A stretch of 32,231 bases of DNA, taken from NCBI GenBank assembly GCA_009841005.1, contig VXMR01000050.1, forward strand, positions 1 through 32,231, written 5' to 3'. Source of the DNA: Gemmatimonadales bacterium. Lineage in GTDB: Bacteria; Gemmatimonadota; Gemmatimonadetes; Palauibacterales; Palauibacteraceae. The position numbers and the translations under genes are program-made. Shown here one piece after another: positions 1 through 8,137 of the stretch; the stretch's first letter is position 1, and each line of letters begins with the position of its first letter. Under the pieces are notes generated by a model. The model did no database searches. It had not been told where the DNA came from and saw only the letters and a program-made list of their open reading frames with translations.

Positions 1-660
1 GCCCCCGAAACCGCCGAAGCCGCCCCCGCCCCCCGGCTGGCGGACGAAGGTGAGCGACGCCTCGATCTCCGTGTTCTCCGGGAACCCCATCGTCATCGGC
101 AGGTGTACGGCGCTTCGGCCCGCGTCGAACCGGTACGTCCCGGGGCGCAGCCGCTGCGCCCAGTTAATCATGTCGCGCACGAAGAAGTCCGTCGCGTCCA
201 CGAGCACACGGCCATCCGTCTCGGCCGCCGCCGTGAAGCCCCACAGCGTCGACGGGGCGAATGCGTCCGTCACCGCCTGCACCTCGCGCGGGTTCGTGCT
301 GCTCGCCCGGAAGTCGAGGTTCGGCTGGATCAGCAGCACCTTCGGCCCGACCCGGTGGAAACGCACGAGGCGCGAGCCGGAGAGTGCCCCCCGGTCGAGG
401 CCGATGTCGTTCGACCCCAGCCCCGAGGCGAGCCCCGTCGCGTGGAGGATGTCCGTGTCCCAGCGCGAGATCTCAAGCCACAGTTTTCCGCTCGAGGCCT
501 CCCAATACATGGGGATGAAGCCGTCGATGGCCCGCATCGAGGCCGTCTTGTCCTCGATTGAGGGGAGTCCCCCCCCGGAGTCCTGCGCCAGGATCGAAAC
601 GGGGCTGAGGAGGAAGAGGAGAACGGGAAGCAGCTTCCGGAAACGGGTCACGGAGTACAC
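1..660 (-). CDS. DUF5117-type zinc metalloprotease, N-terminal part (truncated by window edge)
   Basis: This reading frame stays open for 220 codons and runs off the left edge of the window. The GTG start at 660 has an AGGAGGA ribosome-binding site at 665-671, five bases upstream; a second in-frame GTG lies three codons later. The protein begins with a basic stretch and a hydrophobic signal peptide ending near ILAQ. The following region (GFIPMYWE, then KLWLEIS, then the LASGLGSNDIGLDRG segment, then VGPKVLLIQPNLDFRAS) is the pattern of the DUF5118/DUF5117 module found at the front of large secreted gluzincin metalloproteases in Bacteroidota and Gemmatimonadota. The HExxH catalytic region would lie outside the window, so peptidase activity is inferred from family only. 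It sits 80 bases downstream of the serine hydrolase pair on the same strand and is probably co-transcribed. Confidence 0.8.
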   Translation of the reverse strand, partial: MYSVTRFRKLLPVLLFLLSPVSILAQDSGGGLPSIEDKTASMRAIDGFIPMYWEASSGKLWLEISRWDTDILHATGLASGLGSNDIGLDRGALSGSRLVRFHRVGPKVLLIQPNLDFRASSTNPREVQAVTDAFAPSTLWGFTAAAETDGRVLVDATDFFVRDMINWAQRLRPGTYRFDAGRSAVHLPMTMGFPENTEIEASLTFVRQPGGGGGFGGFGG

Positions 661-740
661 GAGATCCTCCTGGAGACGGGAAGTGGACGACGCCCCCGGG
701 GCTGAGGGGGAACGGGCCTACACATTACGATGACGGACAG

Positions 741-2231
741 CTACCGGTCGATTGCCGCGGTCACCTCTCCGATAATGTCGGACATGTACGCTCCGTGGTC
801 GCCAGGGCTCGGTCCCAGCCGGACGACCACGAGGTCCCGGGACGGGATGATGGCCGTGTACTGCCCCATGGCTCCCGCCGCCCAGTAGGCATCTTCCGGG
901 GCCCTCGGAAACGCTCCGCCGCGATTCACCCAGAACAATCCGCCGTAGTTGAGGAGCTCCGCACCGGGAGCGGGCGTGCTGACGAAGTCCACCCACCCCT
1001 CGGGGAGGATGCGGTCGGACCCGCCGTCCGGGGTCGGCCACACGCCGTCCCACAGGTGGAGGAGGCCGAACCTCGCCCAGTCCCACGCGCTCCCGTAGTC
1101 GTAGCCGGTGATGATGAAGTTGCCCCAGGCATCCGTCTCGAGGACGTAGTTCCGCGCCCCGATGCGGTCGAACAGGATGCGCTGCGGGTAGGTGAGCCAG
1201 TCCTCTCCGCGCGCCTCGACGGCCTGCCGCACGATGCGCGTCGCCGTGAGAGGGTCCGAGTTCCGGTAGCGGAAGATCTCCCCCGGCGCGCGGTCCATGG
1301 GCTGGTCGATCGCGTGCTCGAACACGTCGATCCCCTCGAAGTAGATCCGGGAGTGTTCGTGCGCATGCGTCCAGCGGAGCACCGGATCCGAGCCCAGGTT
1401 CAGGAAATCCAGCCCCGAACTCATGTTCAGGAGGTCGCGGATGCGGATCTCCCGGCGGGGGTCGTCGTCCCCTTGCCATTCGGGCACCGGTGCCGGGTCG
1501 TCGAGTCCGACGTCGAGGTGGCCGGACTGGATCGCGGCCCCGACGAGGGCGCTCGCGATGCTCTTCCCCTGTGACCACGAGATCTGCGGCGTGTTGCGCG
1601 TGAAGCCGGGGGCGTAGCGCTCGCCGAGGATCTTCCCCGCGTAGATGACGACGACCGCCCGCGTGTTGTGCTCCGTCTGGGCCATCGCCCAGTCGAGCGC
1701 CGCTCCGAGGGTGGCCATGTCGACCTCGGCGGGCGCGGGGTCGTGGTACGCGCCCACGTCTCCCGTCGGCCATGCAGTTGCCTCGGGATCCGGGCTCAGG
1801 CGCTCGACGACCACGGGCTCGAAGGTCACATCCTCGAACCCGGCGGGCAGGAGCGTGCAGCCCTGGTCCCCGTTGTACTCCGCGTACTGCGTTGGGACTC
1901 CATCTCCCGAGACCGAGGCCGTGCGCGTCTCGAAATCCACCGCGTACTCGAAGTCGTCCTGCCAGTCGAACCGGTCGAAGGGACGGATGTCCTGCGCTAC
2001 CACTTCCTCCACGGAGCGCTCGTAGTCCCGGCCCACGACGAAGACGCCGGCGCAGAGGTGGTGCGCGGACATCCCGGCGACGTGTCCGCGGATATGGGCC
2101 TCGTCTTCCACCGCCGTTTCGCCCCGTGCGTCCGATTCCGGCGCACAGCCGGGCACAAAGAAGGCGACCGCCGCGACCAGGGTGCCGGCGCCGCCGCGCG
2201 GAAGGGCTGACAGGCTAGCGGTCGATCGCAT
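741..2231 (-). CDS. Lipoprotein serine hydrolase, beta-lactamase class C / NylB-like (copy 1 of tandem pair)
   Basis: A 496-residue exported hydrolase of the class C beta-lactamase / 6-aminohexanoate-dimer hydrolase superfamily. The signal peptide ends in a lipobox, VPGC, with Cys29 as the lipidation site. The catalytic SxxK is SQGK at residues 220-223 and the YxN motif is YRN at 321-323. About 150 residues precede the catalytic domain; they contain a conserved Cys60 (HHLCAGVFVVGRD) and Cys125 (QGC) that could form a disulfide. The natural substrate cannot be told from the sequence; amide or ester hydrolysis is the family expectation. The ATG at 2231 lies inside the last codons of the upstream paralogue (17-nt overlap) with GGAGAGG seven to thirteen bases before it, so translation is probably coupled. 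It is collinear with the upstream copy through its whole length. Confidence 0.9.
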   Translation of the reverse strand: MRSTASLSALPRGGAGTLVAAVAFFVPGCAPESDARGETAVEDEAHIRGHVAGMSAHHLCAGVFVVGRDYERSVEEVVAQDIRPFDRFDWQDDFEYAVDFETRTASVSGDGVPTQYAEYNGDQGCTLLPAGFEDVTFEPVVVERLSPDPEATAWPTGDVGAYHDPAPAEVDMATLGAALDWAMAQTEHNTRAVVVIYAGKILGERYAPGFTRNTPQISWSQGKSIASALVGAAIQSGHLDVGLDDPAPVPEWQGDDDPRREIRIRDLLNMSSGLDFLNLGSDPVLRWTHAHEHSRIYFEGIDVFEHAIDQPMDRAPGEIFRYRNSDPLTATRIVRQAVEARGEDWLTYPQRILFDRIGARNYVLETDAWGNFIITGYDYGSAWDWARFGLLHLWDGVWPTPDGGSDRILPEGWVDFVSTPAPGAELLNYGGLFWVNRGGAFPRAPEDAYWAAGAMGQYTAIIPSRDLVVVRLGPSPGDHGAYMSDIIGEVTAAIDR

Positions 2232-3699
2232 CGGTCACCTCTCCGATGATGTCCGACAGATACGCCCCGGTGTCGCCGGGGCTCGGCCCGAGCCGGACGA
2301 TCACGAGATCGTACGACGGGATGACGACCGTGTACTGTCCCATGAATCCCGCCGCCCAGTAGGCGTCCTCCGGCGCGCGCGGCAGCGAGCCGCCGCGATT
2401 GAGCCAGAACAGCCCGCCGTATTCCAGCGCTTCAGCGCCCGGTGCGGGCGTGCTGACGAAGTCCACCCAACCCTCCGGGAGAATGCGGTCGCTTCCGCCA
2501 TCGGGTGTCGGCCACACGCCGTCCCACAGGTGGAGGAGGCCGAACCGGCCCCAGTCCCACGCGCTCCCGTAATCGTAGCCGGTGATGATGAAGTTGCCCC
2601 ACGCGTCTGTCTCGAGGACGTAGTCCCGCGCTCCGATCCGGTCGAACAGGATGCGCTGGGGATACGTGAGCCAGTCCTCTCCCCGCGCCTCGGCCGCCTG
2701 TCGCACGATCCGGTTCGCCGTGAGCGGGTCGGAGTTCCGGTAGCGGAAGATCGCGCCCGGCAGGGTGTCCATCGGCTGGTCGATCGCGTGCTCGAACACG
2801 TCGATCCCCTCGAAGTAAATCTGGAAGTGTTCGTTCGTGTGCGTCCAGGACAGCGAGTCCGTCAGGCCCAGGTTCAGGAAATCGAGCCCCGAACTCATGT
2901 TCAGGATGTCCCGGATGCGGATCTCCCTGCGCGGGTCGTCCTCCCCCTGCCATTCGGGCACGGGCGCGGGGTCGTCGAGTCCGGCGTCGAGGTGACCGGC
3001 CTGGATCGCCGCGCCGACGAGGGCGCTCGCGATGCTCTTCCCCTGGGACCACGAGATCTGCGGCGTATTACGCGTGAAGCCGGGCGCGTAGCGCTCGCCG
3101 AGGATCCTTCCCGCGTAGATGACGACGAGCGCCCGCGTGTTGTGCTCGCTCTGGGCCATCGTCCAGTCGAGGGCGGCATCGAGCGCCTCCATGTCGACCT
3201 CCGGCGGCGGCGGGTCGTGGTAGGCGCCGACATCGCCCGTCGGCCACGCGGTGGCGTCGGGGTCCGGAATGAGCCGCTCGACGACCTGCGGTTCGTACGT
3301 CACGTCGTCGAGCTCGGCCGGCAGGATCGTGCACCCCTGGTCCCCGTTGTACTCAGCGGAGCGCGTGCCGAAATCGGCTGCCGACACGGAGGCGGTGCGC
3401 GTCTCGAAGTTCACCCCGTACTCGAAGTCATCCTGCCAGTTGAACAACGGGAAACGCCGGATGTCCTGCGCCACGACCTCGTCCACGGAACGCTCGTAGT
3501 CGCGTCCCACGACGAAGACGCCCGAGCAGATGTGGTGCGCCGCCATGCCCGCGACGTGCGAGCGCTCGTGGGCCGCCTCGTCTTCCCCGGGAACGGTGCG
3601 TTCTCCCGCACAACCGGTGACCAGGAGCATGCCGCCCACCGCGGTGCAGGTTCGGAACCGATGACAGATCTCCTGGTGAACCCTCATGCGAACCCCCAT
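2215..3699 (-). CDS. Lipoprotein serine hydrolase, beta-lactamase class C / NylB-like (copy 2 of tandem pair)
   Basis: A 494-residue paralogue of the adjacent downstream gene, offset by only two residues along the whole length. By eye it is well over three-quarters identical in the catalytic domain. SxxK is at 218-221 and Cys30 is in the lipobox VTGC. The reading frame extends upstream to 3867, but I place the start at the ATG at 3699. It has AGGAG eight bases upstream, it directly precedes a lipoprotein signal peptide, and the upstream extension is arginine-rich with no hydrophobic character. Cys58 and a second Cys in the N-terminal domain match the paralogue. It is the first gene of a probable three-gene minus-strand operon with the second paralogue and the DUF5117 metalloprotease. 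The substrate is unknown. Confidence 0.9.
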   Translation of the reverse strand: MGVRMRVHQEICHRFRTCTAVGGMLLVTGCAGERTVPGEDEAAHERSHVAGMAAHHICSGVFVVGRDYERSVDEVVAQDIRRFPLFNWQDDFEYGVNFETRTASVSAADFGTRSAEYNGDQGCTILPAELDDVTYEPQVVERLIPDPDATAWPTGDVGAYHDPPPPEVDMEALDAALDWTMAQSEHNTRALVVIYAGRILGERYAPGFTRNTPQISWSQGKSIASALVGAAIQAGHLDAGLDDPAPVPEWQGEDDPRREIRIRDILNMSSGLDFLNLGLTDSLSWTHTNEHFQIYFEGIDVFEHAIDQPMDTLPGAIFRYRNSDPLTANRIVRQAAEARGEDWLTYPQRILFDRIGARDYVLETDAWGNFIITGYDYGSAWDWGRFGLLHLWDGVWPTPDGGSDRILPEGWVDFVSTPAPGAEALEYGGLFWLNRGGSLPRAPEDAYWAAGFMGQYTVVIPSYDLVIVRLGPSPGDTGAYLSDIIGEVTDAIDR

Positions 3700-3933
3700 G
3701 ACGTTTTCTCCTGCGGCGTGCGGCGGCCAGGCCGCCCCCACTTTCGCGCTCTCGGCCTTCGTCCCGTGCTTCCTAGCTGAGCGCATCCGAAGCGCTTGGC
3801 GCAAGGGTCCATAACGTTTCCGGCGGGGTCCGTGTCGTTTCGAGTGAAGGGGCCGCACCTGACGCAAAGGGAAGCAGGCAGGGGAAGCAGGCAGGGAACA
3901 GGCAAGTAAGAAGGCAGGAAAGGGAGGATATCG
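3700..3933. promoter_or_regulatory. Divergent intergenic region with polypurine tract and 13-bp direct repeat
   Basis: This 234-base gap separates the divergent serine-hydrolase operon from the small LTxxQ-like gene and must hold promoters for both. I could not identify a convincing -35/-10 pair. On the plus strand, 3865-3930 is almost entirely purine. It contains a 13-base unit (gaagcaggcaggg) repeated exactly at 3871-3883 and 3884-3896, followed by decaying copies up to the ribosome-binding site. Confidence 0.5.
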
Positions 3934-4320
3934 ATGAGAAAGACGATCGGAGCGTTCGCTCTCGTACTGGTCGCACTCGCCGCCGCGGCGCCGCTCGAGG
4001 CGCAGGCTCAGCGGGGCGCCCGTGGCTTCGGCATGAGTCTCGACGACCAGATGACGGCACTCACGGAGCGGCTCGCGCTGGATGAGGAGCAGGTCGTGAA
4101 GGTCCGGGAAATCCTCGAGACCCGGGCGGAGAGCCGCCGCGAGCGCTTCCAGGCCGCGCGGGGTTCGATGGACCGCAACGCCATGATGCAGATGATGCAG
4201 GAGTTCCAGCAGGAGACGGAAACGAAGCTCGCCGAGGTGCTGAGCGAAGAGCAGATTGAGAAGTACCGCGAATACCTGGCCGAGCAGCAGCAGCGGCGCC
4301 GGCCTCCGCTCTCCCTCTGA
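3934..4320 (+). CDS. Small periplasmic LTxxQ/Spy-like helical protein
   Basis: A 128-residue protein with a clear signal peptide (MRKTIGAFALVLVALAAAAP, cleavage after the AQA region near residue 25). The mature part is predicted all-helical and charged. It has two motif copies resembling the LTxxQ signature of the CpxP/Spy periplasmic chaperone family: LALDEEQ near residues 49-55 and LSEEQ near 105-109, with a methionine-rich stretch between (MDRNAMMQMMQEFQQ). Spy-type proteins bind unfolded envelope proteins and some relatives take part in metal stress responses; either role is inference here. GGGAGG six bases before the ATG supports the start. It ends in a Gln/Arg/Pro-rich tail. Its 3' end faces the EamA transporter 12 bases away. 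Confidence 0.8.
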   Translation: MRKTIGAFALVLVALAAAAPLEAQAQRGARGFGMSLDDQMTALTERLALDEEQVVKVREILETRAESRRERFQAARGSMDRNAMMQMMQEFQQETETKLAEVLSEEQIEKYREYLAEQQQRRRPPLSL

Positions 4321-4332
4321 CCGCGCGGGGGG

Positions 4333-5301
4333 CTACCTTGAGGCTGGCGCCCGCACGGTCGCCGGCCTCGGGCCGCCCTTCGGCGCCCGCCCCCGCTGTA
4401 CCAGCACGACTCCCGCCACGATGATCACGGTGCCCGCCAGCATCGGCAGCGTGAACGCCTCGTCCGCGAGCCACCAGCCCAGAAGGAGCGCCACGACCGG
4501 GTTCACGTACGCGTACGTGCCCGCGGCGGCCGGCCGCACCGTGCGCAGGAGCCACATGTAGGCCGAGAAGGCCACGATCGACCCCATCGCCGTCAGGTAG
4601 GCGAGCGACAGCCACGACCGAAGGGACACGTCGCCGAGCGACAGGCGGCCGAACTCTCCCGCCGCCAGTCCGATCAGTACGAGGATCAAGCCCCCGGCGG
4701 CCATCGTCAGCGCCGTCCCGTAGAGCGGCGGCTGCGGCAGCGCGGCCCGCCGGTTGTACATGGAGCCGATCGCCCAGCAGATCGACGCCCCCACGACGAC
4801 GAGCGCTCCGGCCGCGACCTGGTTCGCGCTCGCCCCGCGAATGCCGACTTCCGCCCCGGAGGTCCCCACGAGGAGCGCCACGCCCCCGAGGCCCAGCACG
4901 AGTCCCGCGATTTCCATGGGGCTCGCCGTCTCCCGGTCCGGCCCCACGCGCGCGATCGCGACGAGCCACAGCGGTACCGTTGCCACGAGCAGAGCCGTGA
5001 GTCCCGAGGGCACGTACTGCGCCGCCCAGCATACGAGTCCGTTACCGCCCACGACCATGAACACGCCCGAGATGGTGGCAGCCCTCCATTCCGAAGGTTT
5101 CGGGACCGGCGCGCCCCGACGGCGGGACACGACGGCGAGGATCACACCCGCCGCCAGGAAGCGCGTGCCGCCGAGGAGGAAGGGCGGGATCGTTTCCACG
5201 CCGAAACGGATGGCCAGGTAGGTCGATCCCCAGACCAGGTACACCGCCGCAAACGCGAGCAGCAGGGCCTTCGGGGAAGCCGTATGCGGGCTCGGGTTCA
5301 A
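4333..5301 (-). CDS. EamA/DMT-family transporter, YedA-like
   Basis: A 322-residue inner-membrane transporter with about ten hydrophobic helices in two EamA repeats. The N-terminal YLVWGSTYLAIRFGVETIPPFLLGGTRF region (residues 17-44) is typical of the YedA subgroup of drug/metabolite exporters. The ligand is not predictable. The frame is open far upstream, but that part is antisense-like arginine/proline sequence out of frame with the permease gene. I place the start at the TTG at 5301, which shares the bases TTGA with the stop codon of the upstream permease gene. No ATG or GTG lies nearby, and GAAGG precedes it by about nine bases. The resulting length matches the family. It is the last gene of the peptidase-permease-exporter operon. 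Confidence 0.88.
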   Translation of the reverse strand: MNPSPHTASPKALLLAFAAVYLVWGSTYLAIRFGVETIPPFLLGGTRFLAAGVILAVVSRRRGAPVPKPSEWRAATISGVFMVVGGNGLVCWAAQYVPSGLTALLVATVPLWLVAIARVGPDRETASPMEIAGLVLGLGGVALLVGTSGAEVGIRGASANQVAAGALVVVGASICWAIGSMYNRRAALPQPPLYGTALTMAAGGLILVLIGLAAGEFGRLSLGDVSLRSWLSLAYLTAMGSIVAFSAYMWLLRTVRPAAAGTYAYVNPVVALLLGWWLADEAFTLPMLAGTVIIVAGVVLVQRGRAPKGGPRPATVRAPASR

Positions 5302-6653
5302 GCGCGAGTCCTTCGGTCGCGGGCCCGCGTGACCGCGTAGATGCCGAGTCCGACAGCGATGAGCCCCAGTCCCAGCCCCGCTTCGAGGGGGCGGTCGCGG
5401 AGGATGTAGGCGAGCGTCCAACCCGTCACCGCCAGGAAGATGAGCGGCGTGACGGGATAGCCCCAGGTCCGGTACGGTTCGCCGGCGGGTCCATCGCCCG
5501 TCGCGGACTGTCCGCCCGAGGCCTGCCGTCGGCGAAGGAGGAACACCCCGCCCGCCGCCAGGAACGTGTTCAGGCCCATCGTGAAACCGGAGAAGACAAG
5601 GATCGTCTCGAAGGACTCCGTGAGGATGAAGAGGAGGCTGATCGCGGCCTGCGTGAAGATGGCCGCTCCGGGCGTTCCGCGCGCGTTGATCGAACTCAGG
5701 AACCGGAAGGTCGGGTAGTCCTCGCCGATCGCGTGGAGGACGCGCGGACCCGCGAGCACCATGGCGCTCACCGTGGAAACGAGGAGGAGCGCGAGGGTGA
5801 TCCCCATCAGGTCGGCCCCCACCGGCCCGAATATGTACCCCGCCGCGATGTATCCCACCTCGAGCCGTCCCACCATTTCCTCGGCGGGGGCGGCCCGCAG
5901 GAAGACGTAATTGAGTCCGACGTAGAGCAGCATCACGAGCAGCGTCCCGGTCGCCAGCGCGCGGGGGAGCGTGCGCCGCGGATCGCGGAGTTCGCCCGTC
6001 ACGTACGTCGCGGCGTTCCACCCGGAATACGAATACGACACGAAGATGAGAGACACGGCGAACCCGGCGGAGAACACGTTCGACACGCCGTCCGCCGAGG
6101 GGAGCACGCCGACCTCCCGTGGTTCCGCGACGAGAGACAGCCCGGCTGCGACGAAGGCGAGGATCAGCGCGACCTTGGCCGTCGTCGACCAGCGCTGAAA
6201 GCCGCCCGAGGTGCGGTGCGTGCGTCCATGGACGACGGAGAGCAGCACGACGAGCCCGACGGCGAGCCACCGGGAGGGCAGCACCGGAAAGACGGACGAG
6301 AGGTACGTCCCGAACGTGATCGCGGCCAGCGCCGTGGGGGCCGCGAACCCGATCGTGGCCGAGATCCAGCCCGAGACGAAGCCGGCCGCCGGGTGGTAGA
6401 TGTGCGAGAGGAAGGTGTATTCGCCCCCCGAGCGCCGGATCGTCGATCCCAGTTCGGCGTAGGTGAGGGCGCCGCACACGGCCGCGACCCCGCCCACGAC
6501 CCACAGCATGAGGAGGGCGAACCCGGATCTCAGGGACTCGAGCTGGAAGCCGAGGCTCGTGAAGACGCCGGTTCCGATCATGTTGGCGACGACGACCGCC
6601 GCCGCCGTGTGAAGGCCGAACCCGGCGCTGGCGGCCCGCCGGGAGGTGTTCAG
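5298..6653 (-). CDS. APC-superfamily amino-acid permease
   Basis: A 451-residue amino-acid/polyamine/organocation transporter with about twelve hydrophobic helices. The first helix carries the diagnostic VVVANMIGTGVFTSLGFQ segment, and the sixth-helix region reads SYSYSGWNAATYVTGELRDP, both typical of APC permeases. The start is unusual: the only candidate near the conserved first helix is a CTG at 6653 that overlaps the stop of the upstream peptidase gene as CTGA. The nearest in-frame GTG codons lie about 30 codons upstream, inside the peptidase gene, and would add an arginine/proline-rich segment. No strong ribosome-binding site is visible, so reinitiation after the peptidase is likely. Context (secreted peptidase upstream, exporter downstream) suits uptake of peptide-derived amino acids. 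Confidence 0.87.
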   Translation of the reverse strand: MNTSRRAASAGFGLHTAAAVVVANMIGTGVFTSLGFQLESLRSGFALLMLWVVGGVAAVCGALTYAELGSTIRRSGGEYTFLSHIYHPAAGFVSGWISATIGFAAPTALAAITFGTYLSSVFPVLPSRWLAVGLVVLLSVVHGRTHRTSGGFQRWSTTAKVALILAFVAAGLSLVAEPREVGVLPSADGVSNVFSAGFAVSLIFVSYSYSGWNAATYVTGELRDPRRTLPRALATGTLLVMLLYVGLNYVFLRAAPAEEMVGRLEVGYIAAGYIFGPVGADLMGITLALLLVSTVSAMVLAGPRVLHAIGEDYPTFRFLSSINARGTPGAAIFTQAAISLLFILTESFETILVFSGFTMGLNTFLAAGGVFLLRRRQASGGQSATGDGPAGEPYRTWGYPVTPLIFLAVTGWTLAYILRDRPLEAGLGLGLIAVGLGIYAVTRARDRRTRA

Positions 6654-7990
6654 GGGATGGTCTCGGCCAGGCCCGCCTCGCTCACCAGCAGGAGGAGGTT
6701 CGCCTGGATCCCCAGGTGGCCGTCGCGGTTGATCCACCACTCGGCGGGTGAGTGGGCGCCGCCTCCCACCCCGCCGCTTCCGATCGTCACCGCGGGGATG
6801 CCGAGTGCGATCGGGATGTTCGAATCGGTGGAAGAGCGCGTGAGTTCGGGCTGGGTCCCGAAGATCCGCATGACCTCGATCGCCCGCTCGACAAGCGGAT
6901 GGTCGTCTGCGACCTCTCCCGAGGGACGGTCTCCGATCTGGTCCAGTTCGAGTTCGATCTCGGGTCCCGCGCGGCGCAGGGCGTTTTCCTCCGCCAGCGC
7001 CCGGCGCATCGCCCCCCGGAAGGCGGTGTCGATGCGCCCGAGGCTCTCCGCGCTCTCCGACCGCATGTCCACCTCCATCCACGCCTCGAAGGGGATCGCG
7101 TTCACCGAGGTCCCGCCTCCGATCCGGCCCACGTTGTAACTCGTGCGAGGCCCGGAGCGCGTGAGCGTGTCCGCCACGTCCTGAAAGTGACGGACCCCGC
7201 GTCCCAGCGCGTGGGCCGGGTTCGCGAGCCCGAACGCCCCCCACGAATGGCCGCCCGGGCCCCGGAAGATGACGCGGAAGCGATGGGAGCCGAGCCCCTT
7301 GTTCACGATTCTCCCCAGCCCCGTGCCGTCGACGTCGATCCAGGTGTGGATGGGATCGGCGCCCTCGCGAAACAGGTATTTCATCCCGCGCAGGTCGCCG
7401 AGCCCTTCCTCCCCGACCGTCCCGATGAACTGAACGTCCGCCTCCGTCTCGATGCCGGCGGCTTCGAGCGCCCGCAGCACGGTGAGGACCGCGATGAGGC
7501 CGCGCGTGTCGTCGCCGATGCCGGGGGCGAAGAGCGTGTCCCCGCGCTGCGTCACCGTCACATCGACGTCGGCGGGGAAGACCGTGTCCAGGTGTCCCGA
7601 CAGCGCTACCGTTCGCCGCTCCCCCTCCGGCGTCGATCCCCGCGCGCCGCCCCGGCCGTATCGGATCCCGATCGCGTTGCCCTCTTCGTCGATGAACACG
7701 GAGTCGGCGCCGGCCTCCCGTAGCCACTCCGCGTAGACCCGGGCACGCTCCTCCTCCATGAAGGGGGGTGCCCGTACCTGCGTGAGTTCGATGAGTTCGC
7801 GGATCGTCCTCGGTTCGAGTTCCTCGATGATCCCGAAGGCGCTCTGCACCGCGGGATGTTCGGCGAGGCGCCGCACCTCGTCACCCGGCGCCTGGGCCGC
7901 CGCCCCAGCCGGGATGCCCCCGACGATGGCCACGCCAAGGGGGATCGAGACGATGAGTCCCTTGAAGGGCCAGGCATATCGTGCGTACAT
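6650..7990 (-). CDS. Secreted M20-family metallopeptidase (PepT/DapE-like)
   Basis: A 446-residue di-zinc peptidase. The start at 7990 is chosen because it directly precedes a signal peptide (to about residue 33, AAAQA) and has GAGGAG upstream; the frame remains open to 8128 but the extra residues are hydrophilic. Metal and catalytic residues fit M20: His133 and Asp135 in SGHLDTVFP, Asp160 in GIGDDTRG, the GluGlu pair at 194-195 in VGEEGLGD, an acidic residue in WIDVDG, and a late His in GGAHSPAEW. The dimerisation-domain signature RGPGGHSWG is present. It resembles tripeptide-aminopeptidase-like members, but specificity is inferred. It is exported, and it is co-transcribed with an amino-acid permease, consistent with scavenging peptides. 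Confidence 0.9.
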   Translation of the reverse strand: MYARYAWPFKGLIVSIPLGVAIVGGIPAGAAAQAPGDEVRRLAEHPAVQSAFGIIEELEPRTIRELIELTQVRAPPFMEEERARVYAEWLREAGADSVFIDEEGNAIGIRYGRGGARGSTPEGERRTVALSGHLDTVFPADVDVTVTQRGDTLFAPGIGDDTRGLIAVLTVLRALEAAGIETEADVQFIGTVGEEGLGDLRGMKYLFREGADPIHTWIDVDGTGLGRIVNKGLGSHRFRVIFRGPGGHSWGAFGLANPAHALGRGVRHFQDVADTLTRSGPRTSYNVGRIGGGTSVNAIPFEAWMEVDMRSESAESLGRIDTAFRGAMRRALAEENALRRAGPEIELELDQIGDRPSGEVADDHPLVERAIEVMRIFGTQPELTRSSTDSNIPIALGIPAVTIGSGGVGGGAHSPAEWWINRDGHLGIQANLLLLVSEAGLAETIP

Positions 7991-8137
7991 CGCGGGTGCG
8001 TCTCCTCGAATCGGGTCTTTTTGGCGGTCGTCGTCGTTGGCTGCCAGGGGCACAGGATGCCGGTCTCTGGCGGAAGTCTGCTCGTCAAGAATACCGTCTC
8101 CGAACACATGTCGAAAACGCGGTCTCACTGTGGGCCG

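Noticed and set aside
4333..6504. A 723-residue open frame that would fuse the EamA exporter to a long N-terminal region
   Set aside because: The upstream part is arginine/proline/glycine-rich out-of-frame reading of the APC permease gene, as expected in high-GC DNA; the exporter is complete from the TTG at 5301.
5298..7727. An 809-residue open frame extending the permease upstream through the peptidase gene
   Set aside because: The extra 358 residues are an alternate-frame reading of the clearly coding M20 peptidase gene; the permease begins at its first helix.
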